From assembly GCF_005222485.1 (NCBI RefSeq), contig NZ_CP029078.1, positions 4,677,501-4,741,500 on the forward strand: 64,000 bases of DNA. The letters run 5' to 3'. Of this stretch, positions 42,341 through 50,895 are shown one piece after another. Position 1 is the first letter of the stretch. Every line of letters begins with the position of its first letter. This DNA comes from Streptomyces griseoviridis. GTDB taxonomy: Bacteria > Actinomycetota > Actinomycetes > Streptomycetales > Streptomycetaceae. The position numbers were made by a program, and so were the translations under genes. The notes under the pieces are model-generated. The model made no database searches. It saw only the letters and a list, made by a program, of their open reading frames with translations, and was not told the origin of the DNA.

Positions 42341-42519
42341 TGGGCGGCTCTGTATTGGTGTGGTTCAAGAGCACTTACAGCAGCAGTGGGGACGGCAATG
42401 ACTGCGTCGAGGTCGCCGTCGCGGCCCGTGTCGTGCACGTCCGGGACTCCAAGAACATAGGCGGACCCCAACTCGTCGTCGCCGGCGATGTCTGGGGCGG
42501 GTTCGTCGCCGGTCTGTGA
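42340..42519 (+). CDS. DUF397 protein, copy 2 (tandem duplicate)
   Basis: The protein has 59 residues. It reads LVWFKSTYSSSGDGNDCVEV and VHVRDSKNIGGPQLVV, about 60 percent the same as copy 1. It starts inside the stop of copy 1 (ATG 42340). Tandem DUF397 genes behind one XRE gene suggest a recent duplication with different partner specificity. Confidence 0.88.
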   Translation: MGGSVLVWFKSTYSSSGDGNDCVEVAVAARVVHVRDSKNIGGPQLVVAGDVWGGFVAGL

Positions 42520-42525
42520 GACGGG

Positions 42526-42558
42526 GAGGGCCCGGGAAGTCTTGCCTCCCGGGCCCTC
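42526..42558. terminator. Bidirectional hairpin between DUF397 and metG
   Basis: GAGGGCCCGGGA (42526-42537) and its exact complement (42547-42558) form a 12-bp stem with a 9-nt loop. It lies between the convergent DUF397 genes and metG. Confidence 0.8.
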
Positions 42559-42574
42559 ACCCTGATCTACGGCG

Positions 42575-44296
42575 TCACGCCGCCGGCTCGCCGCCGAAGC
42601 GCTCCTTGTACGCCGCCAGGTCGTCGTCCGTCAGCTTCGCGAACAGGACCGGCGGGACCGTGAACGGGATGCCCGGCGTCAGCGTCGTCAAGGTCTTCGC
42701 CTCCTCCCGCGTCACCCACGTCGCCTCGTCCTCGGGGAGCGCGAACGCCGCGCGCATCGCCTTCGACGACGTCGGGATCAGCGGCTCGGAGACCACCGCG
42801 TACAGGTGGATCAGGTTCATCGCCGTCCGCAGCGTCAGCGCCGCCGCGTCCTTGTCCGTCTTGATCTCCAGCCACGGCGCCTTCTCCTCCAGGTAGGAGT
42901 TGCCCGCCGACCACAGCGCCCGCAGCGCCGACGCCGCCTTGCGGAACTGGAGCGCCGCCATCTGCTCCTCGTACTCCGCGAGCAGCCGCGCGATCTCCTC
43001 GCCGAGGCGTGTCTCCGCCTCGCCCGCCGTGCCGCCCGCCGGGACCTCGTCGCCGAAGCGCTTCTTCGAGAACGACAGCACCCGGTTCACGAAGTTGCCC
43101 AGCGTGTCCGCCAGGTCCTTGTTCACCGTCGCCGTGAAGTGCTCCCACGTGAACGACGAGTCGTCCGACTCCGGCGCGTTCGCGATCAGGAAGTACCGCC
43201 AGTAGTCCGCGGGCAGCACGTCGAGCGCCTGGTCGGTGAAGACGCCCCGCTTCTGCGACGTCGAGAACTTGCCGCCGTAGTACGTCAGCCAGTTGAACGC
43301 CTTGACGTAGTCGACCATCTTCCACGGCTCACGCACCCCCAGCTCCGTCGCCGGGAACATCACCGTGTGGAACGGGACGTTGTCCTTCGCCATGAACTCC
43401 GTGTACCGGACGTCCCCGGCCGCCTCGCCGTACCACCACGACTTCCAGTCACGGTTCTCCGGGTCCTCGTCCGACCACTCCTTCGTCGCCGCGATGTACT
43501 CGATCGGGGCGTCGAACCAGACGTAGAACACCTTGCCCTCGGCCGCCAGCTCCGGCCAGGTGTCCGCCGGGACCGGCACACCCCAGTCCAGGTCGCGGGT
43601 GATGGCGCGGTCGTGCAGGCCCTCCGTCAGCCACTTGCGGGCGATCGACGACGCGAGCTGCGGCCAGTCCGCCTCGTGCCTCGCCACCCACTCCTCGACC
43701 TCGACCTGAAGCTTCGACTGGAGCAGGAACAGGTGCTTCGTCTCCCTGACCTCCAGGTCCGTCGAGCCGGAGATCGCCGAACGCGGGTTGATCAGGTCCG
43801 TCGGGTCGAGCACCCGCGTGCAGTTCTCGCACTGGTCGCCGCGCGCCTTGTCGTAGCCGCAGTGCGGGCAGGTGCCCTCGACGTAGCGGTCCGGGAGGAA
43901 ACGGCCGTCCGCCGGGGAGTACACCTGGCGGATCGCCCGCTCCTCGATGAACCCGTTCTCGTGCAGCCGGCGCGCGAAGTGCTGCGTGATGTCGACGTTC
44001 TGCGGGGACGAGCTGCGACCGAAATAATCGAACGCCAGAGCGAAGCCGTCGTAGACCGCCTTCTGCGCGCCGTGCGCGGTGGCGCAGAACTCCGCCACCG
44101 GCACGCCATGCTCCTTCGCGGCCAGCTCCGCGGGGGTGCCGTGCTCGTCCGTCGCGCAGATGTAGAGGACGTCGTGGCCGCGCTGGCGGAGGTACCTGGC
44201 GTACACGTCCGCCGGGAGCATGGACCCCACCATGTTGCCCAGGTGCTTGATTCCGTTGATGTACGGAAGGGCGCTGGTGATGAGGTGTCGAGCCAT
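42575..44296 (-). CDS. metG: Methionyl-tRNA synthetase
   Basis: The protein has 573 residues. The class I core starts at [16 protein letters not shown], the HIGH-equivalent region. A zinc-binding knuckle reads [17 protein letters not shown] (about 140-156). The KMSKS equivalent is KFSTSQKRG, and the helical anticodon-binding domain follows. No C-terminal dimerisation/EMAP-like domain is present. It charges initiator and elongator tRNA-Met. ATG 44296 is chosen because the conserved N terminus [12 protein letters not shown] begins there. Confidence 0.96.
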   Translation of the reverse strand: MARHLITSALPYINGIKHLGNMVGSMLPADVYARYLRQRGHDVLYICATDEHGTPAELAAKEHGVPVAEFCATAHGAQKAVYDGFALAFDYFGRSSSPQNVDITQHFARRLHENGFIEERAIRQVYSPADGRFLPDRYVEGTCPHCGYDKARGDQCENCTRVLDPTDLINPRSAISGSTDLEVRETKHLFLLQSKLQVEVEEWVARHEADWPQLASSIARKWLTEGLHDRAITRDLDWGVPVPADTWPELAAEGKVFYVWFDAPIEYIAATKEWSDEDPENRDWKSWWYGEAAGDVRYTEFMAKDNVPFHTVMFPATELGVREPWKMVDYVKAFNWLTYYGGKFSTSQKRGVFTDQALDVLPADYWRYFLIANAPESDDSSFTWEHFTATVNKDLADTLGNFVNRVLSFSKKRFGDEVPAGGTAGEAETRLGEEIARLLAEYEEQMAALQFRKAASALRALWSAGNSYLEEKAPWLEIKTDKDAAALTLRTAMNLIHLYAVVSEPLIPTSSKAMRAAFALPEDEATWVTREEAKTLTTLTPGIPFTVPPVLFAKLTDDDLAAYKERFGGEPAA

Positions 44297-44393
44297 CGTG
44301 GCTGCTCCCAGGTCGGTCGTTCGGCGCACGTCGTGGACGTGAGAGACGGCGAACGGAGACTAGATACGAACCTTGAAATCGTATCCGACACGG

Positions 44394-44441
44394 CTGAGCC
44401 GCCCGCCTCCCCTTTTAGCGGGTGGGACGCGGGCGGCTCAG
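44394..44441. terminator. Hairpin between the VWA gene and metG
   Basis: CTGAGCCGCCCGC (44394-44406) and its exact complement (44429-44441) form a 13-bp stem. It lies just downstream of the VWA gene stop and upstream of metG, both on the minus strand, so metG is probably a separate unit. Confidence 0.75.
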
Positions 44442-44456
44442 GCGGGACGGGGAGGG

Positions 44457-46397
44457 TTACGGGCGCCAGCCCGCCAGGATGCCCTCGTACAGCTCCGCGT
44501 CGGTCAGCTCCCGCGGGGTCGGGCCCGCGTGGAAGAACGACGTGTTCGGCGTCTTCAGCCTGCGGAGGTAGTCGAACGCCTTGTTGTCGTGCTCGCCGAA
44601 CCCGACGAACGAGAAGAACAGCGCCGGGTGGTTCTTCGCCGCCTCCGTGAGCGACTGGGTCGCCGGGGTCTTCGCGTCCGGTGCGCCGTCCGTCTGGAAC
44701 ACCACGAGCGCGGGGGTTTCGGGGGTCGGGCGGTGCTTCTCGTGGTGCGCGACGACCGCCTCGACGGCCGAGTGGTAGCTCGTGCGGCCCATCCTCCCGA
44801 GGGAGGCGTGCAGAACGTCGATCTTGTTGTCGTGGTCCGTCAGGCTGAGGTCGGCGGTGCCGTCCAGCTCGGTGGAGAAGAAGACGACGTGGACGGGGGT
44901 GTCGTTGCCCGGGTCGAGGTGGGCGGCGAGGGCGAGGGTCTGCTCGGCGAGGGCCTGGGCGGAGCCGTCCCTGTAGTACGGGCGCATGGACGCGGAGCGG
45001 TCCAGGACGAGGTAGACGGTGGCGCGGGCGGCGGGGCGCGCGGCGAGCGCGGCCCCGGCGGCGGTGTAGGCGGTGAGGAGGGTGGGGGGCACCGCCCCGA
45101 CGGCTCCACCTTCGGCGACCGGGGGCGCGGCCGGGGCGACAGGGGGCGCGGCCGGGGGTGCGACGGGGGGTGCGGCCAGGGTGGCGGTGGGGGCGGTCTC
45201 GGTCGCGGGCACGGGTGAGACCGGCTCGGGCGCGACCTCGGTTGCGATCGGCTCGGGCTCCGCCGCGACCGGCTCCGCCTCGACGGCCGGTTCGGCCACC
45301 GGCGCGGGCGCGGGCTCTGCGACGACGGGCTCGGGCTCCGCCTCCGCGACGACGGGCTCGGCGGGCGTCTCGCTCACCGGCTCGGGCGTCACCTCGGCCT
45401 CGGGGGCCGATTCCGTGACCGTCTCGACGGGGGCTTCCGCCACCGGCTCGGCCGCCACCTCGGGCTCGGCCTCGACGACCGGAGCGGCCGCCGTCTCCGT
45501 CTCGGCGACGGGCTCGGCCTCGACCTTCTCCTCCGCGACCGGCTCGGTCTCGGGCTCCGCGATGGGCTCCGCGACGGGCTCCGCCTGAGCCTCGGACACC
45601 GGCTCAGCCTCGACGACCGGCTCGGCAGCCTCCTTCTCGACGACCGGCGCGGCCTCGGCCACCGGCTCCTCGACGACCGGCTCAGCCGCAGCGTCCGCCG
45701 CGACGACCGGCTCAGCCTCGATCACAGGCTCCGTCTCGACGACCGGCTCAGCCGCAACCGTCGTCGGCTCGACCGTCACCGGCTCCTCGACCTCGGTCTC
45801 CGCGACCTCAGCCACCGGCGTCTCAGTCACCGGCGCCTCAGCCACCGGGCCGGCAGCCTCGGCCACCGGCTCCTCAGCCACCGGCGTCTCAACCACCGGG
45901 CCGGCAGCCTCGGCCACCGGCTCCTCAGCCACCGGCGTCTCAACCACCGGGCCGGCAGCCTCGGCCACCGGTTCCTCAGCCACCGGCTCCTCAGCCACCG
46001 GCTCCTCAGCCACCGGCTCCTCGGCCTCGGTCCTGGCCTCGACCGCAGTCTCGGGTGTCTCCGCCCGGGCCTCCGTTACCTCTTCCCCCGTGGCCGGTGA
46101 CGTGTCCGTGCCCCCCGTCCCCTCCTCCGACGTCGTCGGCCTCGGGACCGTCACGTTGGCGAAGGCCGCCGTGACCAGGTCGTGTTCGTCGTCCCGTTGT
46201 TCCGGGACCGTCGGTGAGGTCGGGGCCTCCGCCTGGGTGGCCGGATTCGGTTCCTTGGACGGGGCGGGGACTGTCGGAGTCGCCGGGGACTCTGAGGCCG
46301 GCGTCTGCGAAGAGGTACGGTCCGCACCCTCCGCCTCGGCGTCACGCCCCTTGCGTGACCTGCCGAACGCGTTCCGCAGGAGAGTGAGAATGCCCAT
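44457..46397 (-). CDS. VWA-domain protein with long EPVAE-type repeat region (TerF-like)
   Basis: The protein has 646 residues. The start [17 protein letters not shown] is amphipathic and basic. Residues about 120-430 are a long acidic low-complexity region built from [15 protein letters not shown] and similar units. The C-terminal domain (about 450-646) is a von Willebrand A domain with MIDAS motif LDRSASM and later Thr/Asp ligands (FQTDGAPD), resembling TerF/TerY-type tellurium-resistance-associated proteins. It probably binds partners through a metal ion. The repeat tract is seen directly; the exact role is unknown. ATG 46397 was selected because the conserved N terminus starts there. Confidence 0.8.
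   Translation of the reverse strand: MGILTLLRNAFGRSRKGRDAEAEGADRTSSQTPASESPATPTVPAPSKEPNPATQAEAPTSPTVPEQRDDEHDLVTAAFANVTVPRPTTSEEGTGGTDTSPATGEEVTEARAETPETAVEARTEAEEPVAEEPVAEEPVAEEPVAEAAGPVVETPVAEEPVAEAAGPVVETPVAEEPVAEAAGPVAEAPVTETPVAEVAETEVEEPVTVEPTTVAAEPVVETEPVIEAEPVVAADAAAEPVVEEPVAEAAPVVEKEAAEPVVEAEPVSEAQAEPVAEPIAEPETEPVAEEKVEAEPVAETETAAAPVVEAEPEVAAEPVAEAPVETVTESAPEAEVTPEPVSETPAEPVVAEAEPEPVVAEPAPAPVAEPAVEAEPVAAEPEPIATEVAPEPVSPVPATETAPTATLAAPPVAPPAAPPVAPAAPPVAEGGAVGAVPPTLLTAYTAAGAALAARPAARATVYLVLDRSASMRPYYRDGSAQALAEQTLALAAHLDPGNDTPVHVVFFSTELDGTADLSLTDHDNKIDVLHASLGRMGRTSYHSAVEAVVAHHEKHRPTPETPALVVFQTDGAPDAKTPATQSLTEAAKNHPALFFSFVGFGEHDNKAFDYLRRLKTPNTSFFHAGPTPRELTDAELYEGILAGWRP
45845..46020. repeat. 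In-frame tandem repeats in the VWA gene
   Basis: On the minus strand the coding sequence repeats [17 protein letters not shown] three times with few differences, next to four EEPVAE units. The nucleotide copies (GGCCACCGGCTCCTCAGCCA type) are nearly identical, so slippage or recombination can change their number. Confidence 0.8.
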
Positions 46398-46573
46398 GTG
46401 CGCAACCCTTCGCGTGAGTTGAAGCCCGTCGATCGCAGGCCAGGCGCGTGCGTGGAAGCACGTCAATCGCTGGCCAGGACGGATACGTAAGGTTAGCGGC
46501 CCGAGATGGGGATCTTGGGTAGGGGCGGGAAGCCCATGCGGCTGATCTGTCAACACCTCCACAGATCCCCGGG

Positions 46574-46595
46574 GTTCACCCCTCGTTCATCCTGG
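46574..46595 (+). promoter_or_regulatory. PHO box upstream of the PhoX-like phosphatase
   Basis: Two 11-bp direct repeats, GTTCACCCCTC (46574-46584) and GTTCATCCTGG (46585-46595), match the Streptomyces PhoP consensus of 11-bp units starting GTTCA. The site lies about 70 bp before the phosphatase start, the position expected for activation on phosphate limitation. Confidence 0.75.
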
Positions 46596-46664
46596 CGCCG
46601 CGCCCCCGCTCCTGCGCCCCCTTACCGTCACGCCCATACCAAGGGATCGCAAGGGGAGAGTAAA

Positions 46665-48755
46665 GTGCGCAAGCCGCTGCCGCTGATCGGAACGCCGTCC
46701 GCTTCCCACCCGGGCGGGCGCTCCGCGCTGACCTGCCGTTTCCGGTGTGGTGACGCCTGTTTCCAGGAGGTGCCCAACACCACGTCCAACGCCTACGTCG
46801 GCGATGTCATCGCCGGTGCCATCGGCCGCCGTTCGATGATGCGGGCCGCCGCCGCGGTCACCGTCGTCGCCGCGGCCGGGTCCGCGACGGTCGCCGGGGC
46901 GCGGCCCGCCACCGCCGCCACCGCCGACTCCGTGGCCGGTTCCGGCGCCCGGAAGAAACCCGGGCACGGGTCCAGGGCCGCCCGCGGGCTGCGGTTCGAC
47001 GCCGTCGCCCCCAACACCGCCGACGCCGTCACCGTCCCGGACGGGTACCGGCAGAACGTCGTCGTCCGCTGGGGCGACCCCATCCTGCGCGGGGCGCCCG
47101 CCTTCGACCCGGAGAAGCAGACCGCCGCCTCCCAGGCCGGGCAGTTCGGGTACAACAACGACTTCCTCGCGCTGCTGCCGGTTCCCGGCGAGCGGCACCG
47201 GCAGCTCCTCGTCGCCAACCACGAGTACACCGACGAGGTCCTGATGTTCCGCGGCTACGACCCCGAGAACCCGACCCGGCAGCAGGTCGAGGTCGGCTGG
47301 GCCGCGCACGGTCTCGGTGTCGTGGTGGTGGAGGAGGACCGCAGGACCGGCGCGCTCACCGCCGTCCCCCGGCACCACCTCAACCGGCGGGTCACCGCCA
47401 CCACCGAGTTCCGGCTGACCGGGCCCGCCGCCGGGTCCCCGCTGCTGCGCACCTCCGCCGACCCGACCGGGCGCAAGGTCCTCGGCACCCTCAACAACTG
47501 CTCGGGCGGCACCACCCCGTGGGGCACCACCCTGCACGGCGAGGAGAACTTCAACCAGTACTTCGCCCACGGCACCCGGGCCACCGACAAGCGGTACGGG
47601 CTCGGCACCGGCGCCACCGAGCGGAAGTGGGAGCGGTTCGACAAGCGGTTCGACGTCGGCCAGGAGCCCAACGAGTCGCACCGGTTCGGGTACGTCGTCG
47701 AACTCGACCCCTACGACCCGCACTCCACGCCCCGCAAGCGCACCGCGCTGGGCCGCTTCAAGCACGAGGGCGCGACCGTGCGGCTCACCGACGACGGCCG
47801 GCCCGTCGTCTACACCGGTGACGACGAGCGCTTCGACTACTTCTACAAGTTCGTCGGCAGCAAGCGGATGAAGAAGGGCTCGTCACGGGCCGTCCGCGAG
47901 CACAACCTCTCGCTGCTCGACGAGGGCACCCTCTATGTGGCCCGCCTCACCGGCGACTCCCCCGCCATCGAGATCGACGGGAGCGGGAAGCTGCCCGCCG
48001 ACGGCGAGTTCGACGGGAGCGGCGAGTGGATCCCGCTCGCCACCGCGACCTCGCGCGGGGCCGTCTCGCACGTCGCCGGGATGTCCGCCGACGAGGTCTT
48101 CGTCTTCACCCGGCTCGCCGGTGACAAGGTCGGCGCCACCAAGATGGACCGGCCCGAGGACATCGAGCCGTCGCCCGTCACCGGCAAGGTCTACGTCGCC
48201 CTCACCAACAACACCAACCGCGGGGTCGGCGCCAACGCCCCCGCCGACGAGGCCAACCCGCGCAACGCCAACAAGCACGGGCACATCCTGGAGCTGACCG
48301 AGCACCGGGGCCGCGCCGACAGCACCCGGTTCGGCTGGTCCCTCTTCCTCGTCGCGGGCGACCCCGACGACCCGTCCACCTACTTCGCCGGGTTCCCGAA
48401 GGACGCCGTCAGCCCCATCTCCTGCCCCGACAACGTCGCCTTCGACCCGCACGGCAACCTGTGGATCTCCACCGACGGCAACCAACTCGGCTCCCACGAC
48501 GGCCTGTTCGGCGTCGCCACCCGGGGCGAGCGGCGCGGCGAGCTGAAGCAGTTCCTGACCGTGCCGACCGGCGCCGAGACCTGCGGTCCGCTGGTCCAAG
48601 GCCGGCGGGTGCTGGTGGCCGTGCAGCACCCGGGGGAGATCGCCGGGGCCACCGTCGAGAAGCCCGCGAGCGCCTGGCCCGACGGCCCCGGCAAGATCGT
48701 CCGCCCCGCCGTCGTCGCCGTCTGGCGCAAGGACGGGGAGGACATCGGGGTCTGA
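46665..48755 (+). CDS. phoX: PhoX-family alkaline phosphatase (DUF839), probable Tat substrate
   Basis: The protein has 696 residues. It begins with about 40 residues including CRFRCGDACF, then a twin-arginine-like leader (GRRSMMRAAAAVTVVAAAGS). The large PhoX beta-propeller follows, with LVANHEYTDEVLMF, NCSGGTTPWGTTLHGEENF and a final TCGPLVQGRRVLVAVQHPGE. PhoX enzymes release phosphate from monoesters using Ca2+ and Fe3+ outside the membrane. GTG 46665 has AAGGGGAGAG upstream. A PHO box at 46574-46595 supports phosphate control. Confidence 0.88.
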   Translation: MRKPLPLIGTPSASHPGGRSALTCRFRCGDACFQEVPNTTSNAYVGDVIAGAIGRRSMMRAAAAVTVVAAAGSATVAGARPATAATADSVAGSGARKKPGHGSRAARGLRFDAVAPNTADAVTVPDGYRQNVVVRWGDPILRGAPAFDPEKQTAASQAGQFGYNNDFLALLPVPGERHRQLLVANHEYTDEVLMFRGYDPENPTRQQVEVGWAAHGLGVVVVEEDRRTGALTAVPRHHLNRRVTATTEFRLTGPAAGSPLLRTSADPTGRKVLGTLNNCSGGTTPWGTTLHGEENFNQYFAHGTRATDKRYGLGTGATERKWERFDKRFDVGQEPNESHRFGYVVELDPYDPHSTPRKRTALGRFKHEGATVRLTDDGRPVVYTGDDERFDYFYKFVGSKRMKKGSSRAVREHNLSLLDEGTLYVARLTGDSPAIEIDGSGKLPADGEFDGSGEWIPLATATSRGAVSHVAGMSADEVFVFTRLAGDKVGATKMDRPEDIEPSPVTGKVYVALTNNTNRGVGANAPADEANPRNANKHGHILELTEHRGRADSTRFGWSLFLVAGDPDDPSTYFAGFPKDAVSPISCPDNVAFDPHGNLWISTDGNQLGSHDGLFGVATRGERRGELKQFLTVPTGAETCGPLVQGRRVLVAVQHPGEIAGATVEKPASAWPDGPGKIVRPAVVAVWRKDGEDIGV

Positions 48756-48940
48756 AACGGCTGAGCGGTCACCCGGCCGACTCCCCGCCCCGGGCTCCCC
48801 GGGGCTCCCCCCGGGGGGCTCCTTCCCCGGCCGCCCCCGGTCGGCACCCGGCCGCCCCCCGGCCATCCCCCGGCCGTCCCCCCTGCGTCCCCCCGGCGTC
48901 CCCGATCCTCTCCCGCGGCGCGTGCGTGCCTGCGCCCGTC

Positions 48941-49894
48941 CTACGAGAGGACCGGGGTCGGGGCGGGTGCCGGGGTCGGTCTTCCCTCTCTTTCCAGCCA
49001 CTCGCGGTACGCGGGAGCCAGCCGTGCCGCCTCCCAGTACGCCTCCTCCAGGGCCGGCAGCGCGCCCTCCAGGTCCGTCTCCGTGCGGGCCGCGAGCAGC
49101 AGCCGCACGCCCAGCGGGTCGCCGTGCAGCCGGCGGACGGCCATGTCCGCGCGCGGCAGGCACGACGGCTGGCAGACGGTGACCACCTCGCCGGTCGCGA
49201 CCAGCGCGGCGGCGGTGTGGTAATCGCCGTGCAGCACCGGCGGGTTGATGCCGGCCGCGCGGAACATCCGCTGCACCGCGTCCCACTCGCCGTCCACCGT
49301 CGGGTCGATCATCCAGCGGTCCCCGGCCAGGTCACGGACGTCGACCACCGGGGCGGCCGTCGTCGGGTGGTCGGCCGGCAGGGACACGAACTGCGGCTCC
49401 CGGCCGACCAGCACCCGCAGCCGCAGCCCCTCGGGGACGCGCAGCGGCGTGCCCTCGACCTCGTGCACGAACGCCACGTCGAGCTGGCCGTCGGCGACCA
49501 TGTGGAGCAGGACGTTCGGAGAAACGTTCATGTGCAGGTTCGGTTCCTGGCCGCGGGCGCGCAGCCGGCGCAGCCAGCCCGCCAGCGCGCGGCTCGCGGT
49601 GGAGCCCACGCGCAGCTCGGTCCCGCCGGTCGCGCACGCCCTCGCCTCGCTCACCAGGGCGCGCATTTCGGCCACCAGCGGGCGGGCCCGGCTCAGCACC
49701 AGGCGGCCCAGCGGGGTGGGGCGGCAGCCGGTGCGGGCGCGGGCGAACAGGGTGCCGCCAAGCTCCTGTTCGATACGGCGCAACTGGGTGCTCAACGACG
49801 GCTGGGCCACGCCCAGTTGGCGGGCCGCCCGGTGCAGACTCCCGGTGTCGGCGATGGCGCACAGCGCGCGAAGGTGCCTCACCTCAAGCTCCAT
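48941..49894 (-). CDS. snpR: LysR-type activator of the neutral protease gene
   Basis: The protein has 317 residues. The N-terminal helix-turn-helix (about 1-62) contains LHRAARQLGVAQPSLSTQLR, and the substrate-binding domain covers about 90-290. It is divergent from the snapalysin gene across 196 bp, the same arrangement as the known LysR activator/protease pair (snpR/mprR with snpA/mprA) in Streptomyces. It probably activates that gene. ATG 49894 is the start. Confidence 0.88.
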   Translation of the reverse strand: MELEVRHLRALCAIADTGSLHRAARQLGVAQPSLSTQLRRIEQELGGTLFARARTGCRPTPLGRLVLSRARPLVAEMRALVSEARACATGGTELRVGSTASRALAGWLRRLRARGQEPNLHMNVSPNVLLHMVADGQLDVAFVHEVEGTPLRVPEGLRLRVLVGREPQFVSLPADHPTTAAPVVDVRDLAGDRWMIDPTVDGEWDAVQRMFRAAGINPPVLHGDYHTAAALVATGEVVTVCQPSCLPRADMAVRRLHGDPLGVRLLLAARTETDLEGALPALEEAYWEAARLAPAYREWLEREGRPTPAPAPTPVLS

Positions 49895-50090
49895 ACGGCC
49901 GGAGCGTAAAGCGGAATCACAGGTTTCACCAGATGGGCAAAACCCCTTCAGCGGGGGCGAATCGGGGTGCGGGTCACCGGCGGGCCCGGCGGTGATACGC
50001 CCGTGCTATCGCCGGTTGCCATCATCACAGCCGCCCGCCTGGCGCCGAAACTCCTCGGTGACGACTCACCCCCCACCCTAGGAGTCATCG

Positions 50091-50753
50091 ATGCGTACGT
50101 CCGTCTCCCGCAGCGCCCTCGCTCTCGGCGTCAGCCTCGGACTCGCCGCTCTCGGCGCCGCCGTTCCCGCCTCCGCCGCCCCCGCGCCGCAGGCCGCCTC
50201 CGCCGTCAGCGGGTACACCGGTTCCGCCGCCGAGTCCAAGGACAACCAGGCGTTCTTCGAGGCCGTCCTGAAGTCGGTCGCCGAGAAGCGCGCCGCCAAC
50301 CCGACCTCGGCCGCCGCCGTGACCGTCGTCTACAACGCTTCGAGCGCGCCGTCGTTCAGCGCGGTGATAGCCCGTTCCACGCAGATCTGGAACAGCGCGG
50401 TCACCAACGTGAAGCTCCAGGCCGGCACCGCGTCCAACGCCGACTTCAGCTACCGCGAGGGCAACGACTCCCGCGGCTCGTACGCGTCCACCAACGGGCA
50501 CGGCAGCGGCTACGTCTTCCTCGACTACGCGCAGAACCAGCAGTACGACTCGACCCGCGTGACCGCCCACGAGACCGGGCACGTGCTCGGTCTTCCCGAC
50601 CACTACTCGGGTCCGTGCAGCGAGCTGATGTCCGGTGGCGGCCCCGGCACCTCCTGCACCAACTCGAGCCCGAACGCCGCCGAGCGGGCCCGCGTCAACC
50701 AGCTGTGGGCCAACGGTCTCGCGGCGGCGATGGAGAAGGCGCTCGCGAAGTAG
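50091..50753 (+). CDS. snpA: Snapalysin, small neutral metalloprotease (M7)
   Basis: The protein has 220 residues. A signal peptide ([22 protein letters not shown]) and a short propeptide precede the catalytic domain. The zinc motif [11 protein letters not shown] gives His160, Glu161, His164 and Asp170, the HExxHxxGxxD signature unique to family M7. The mature enzyme is a very small secreted protease. ATG 50091 follows CTAGGAG. Together with the LysR gene it makes a complete protease unit. Confidence 0.93.
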   Translation: MRTSVSRSALALGVSLGLAALGAAVPASAAPAPQAASAVSGYTGSAAESKDNQAFFEAVLKSVAEKRAANPTSAAAVTVVYNASSAPSFSAVIARSTQIWNSAVTNVKLQAGTASNADFSYREGNDSRGSYASTNGHGSGYVFLDYAQNQQYDSTRVTAHETGHVLGLPDHYSGPCSELMSGGGPGTSCTNSSPNAAERARVNQLWANGLAAAMEKALAK

Positions 50754-50819
50754 CCACCTCGTCCGTGCGCCGGGCCCGCTGAGCGACCGCGGCCCGCACA
50801 CGCCACCACCCCCCACACG

Positions 50820-50854
50820 GTGCGGCCCGCCCTCCTGCACAGGGCGGGCCGCAC
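50820..50854. terminator. Hairpin terminator after snpA
   Basis: GTGCGGCCCGCCCT (50820-50833) and its exact complement (50841-50854) form a 14-bp stem with a 7-nt loop. It lies between convergent snpA and the FUSC gene and can serve both. Confidence 0.85.
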
Positions 50855-50895
50855 CCGTGCGCGCGGCTCCGGGCTCGGGGCGGCGCGGTGGCCGG

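Noticed and set aside
44297..44456. T-box or other riboswitch upstream of metG
   Set aside because: No T-box core or specifier-like structure. The hairpin present fits a terminator of the upstream VWA gene.
45073..45588. Plus-strand frame rich in Thr/Gly/Ser/Ala opposite the VWA repeat region
   Set aside because: It is the antisense reading of the EPVAE repeats and has no independent support.
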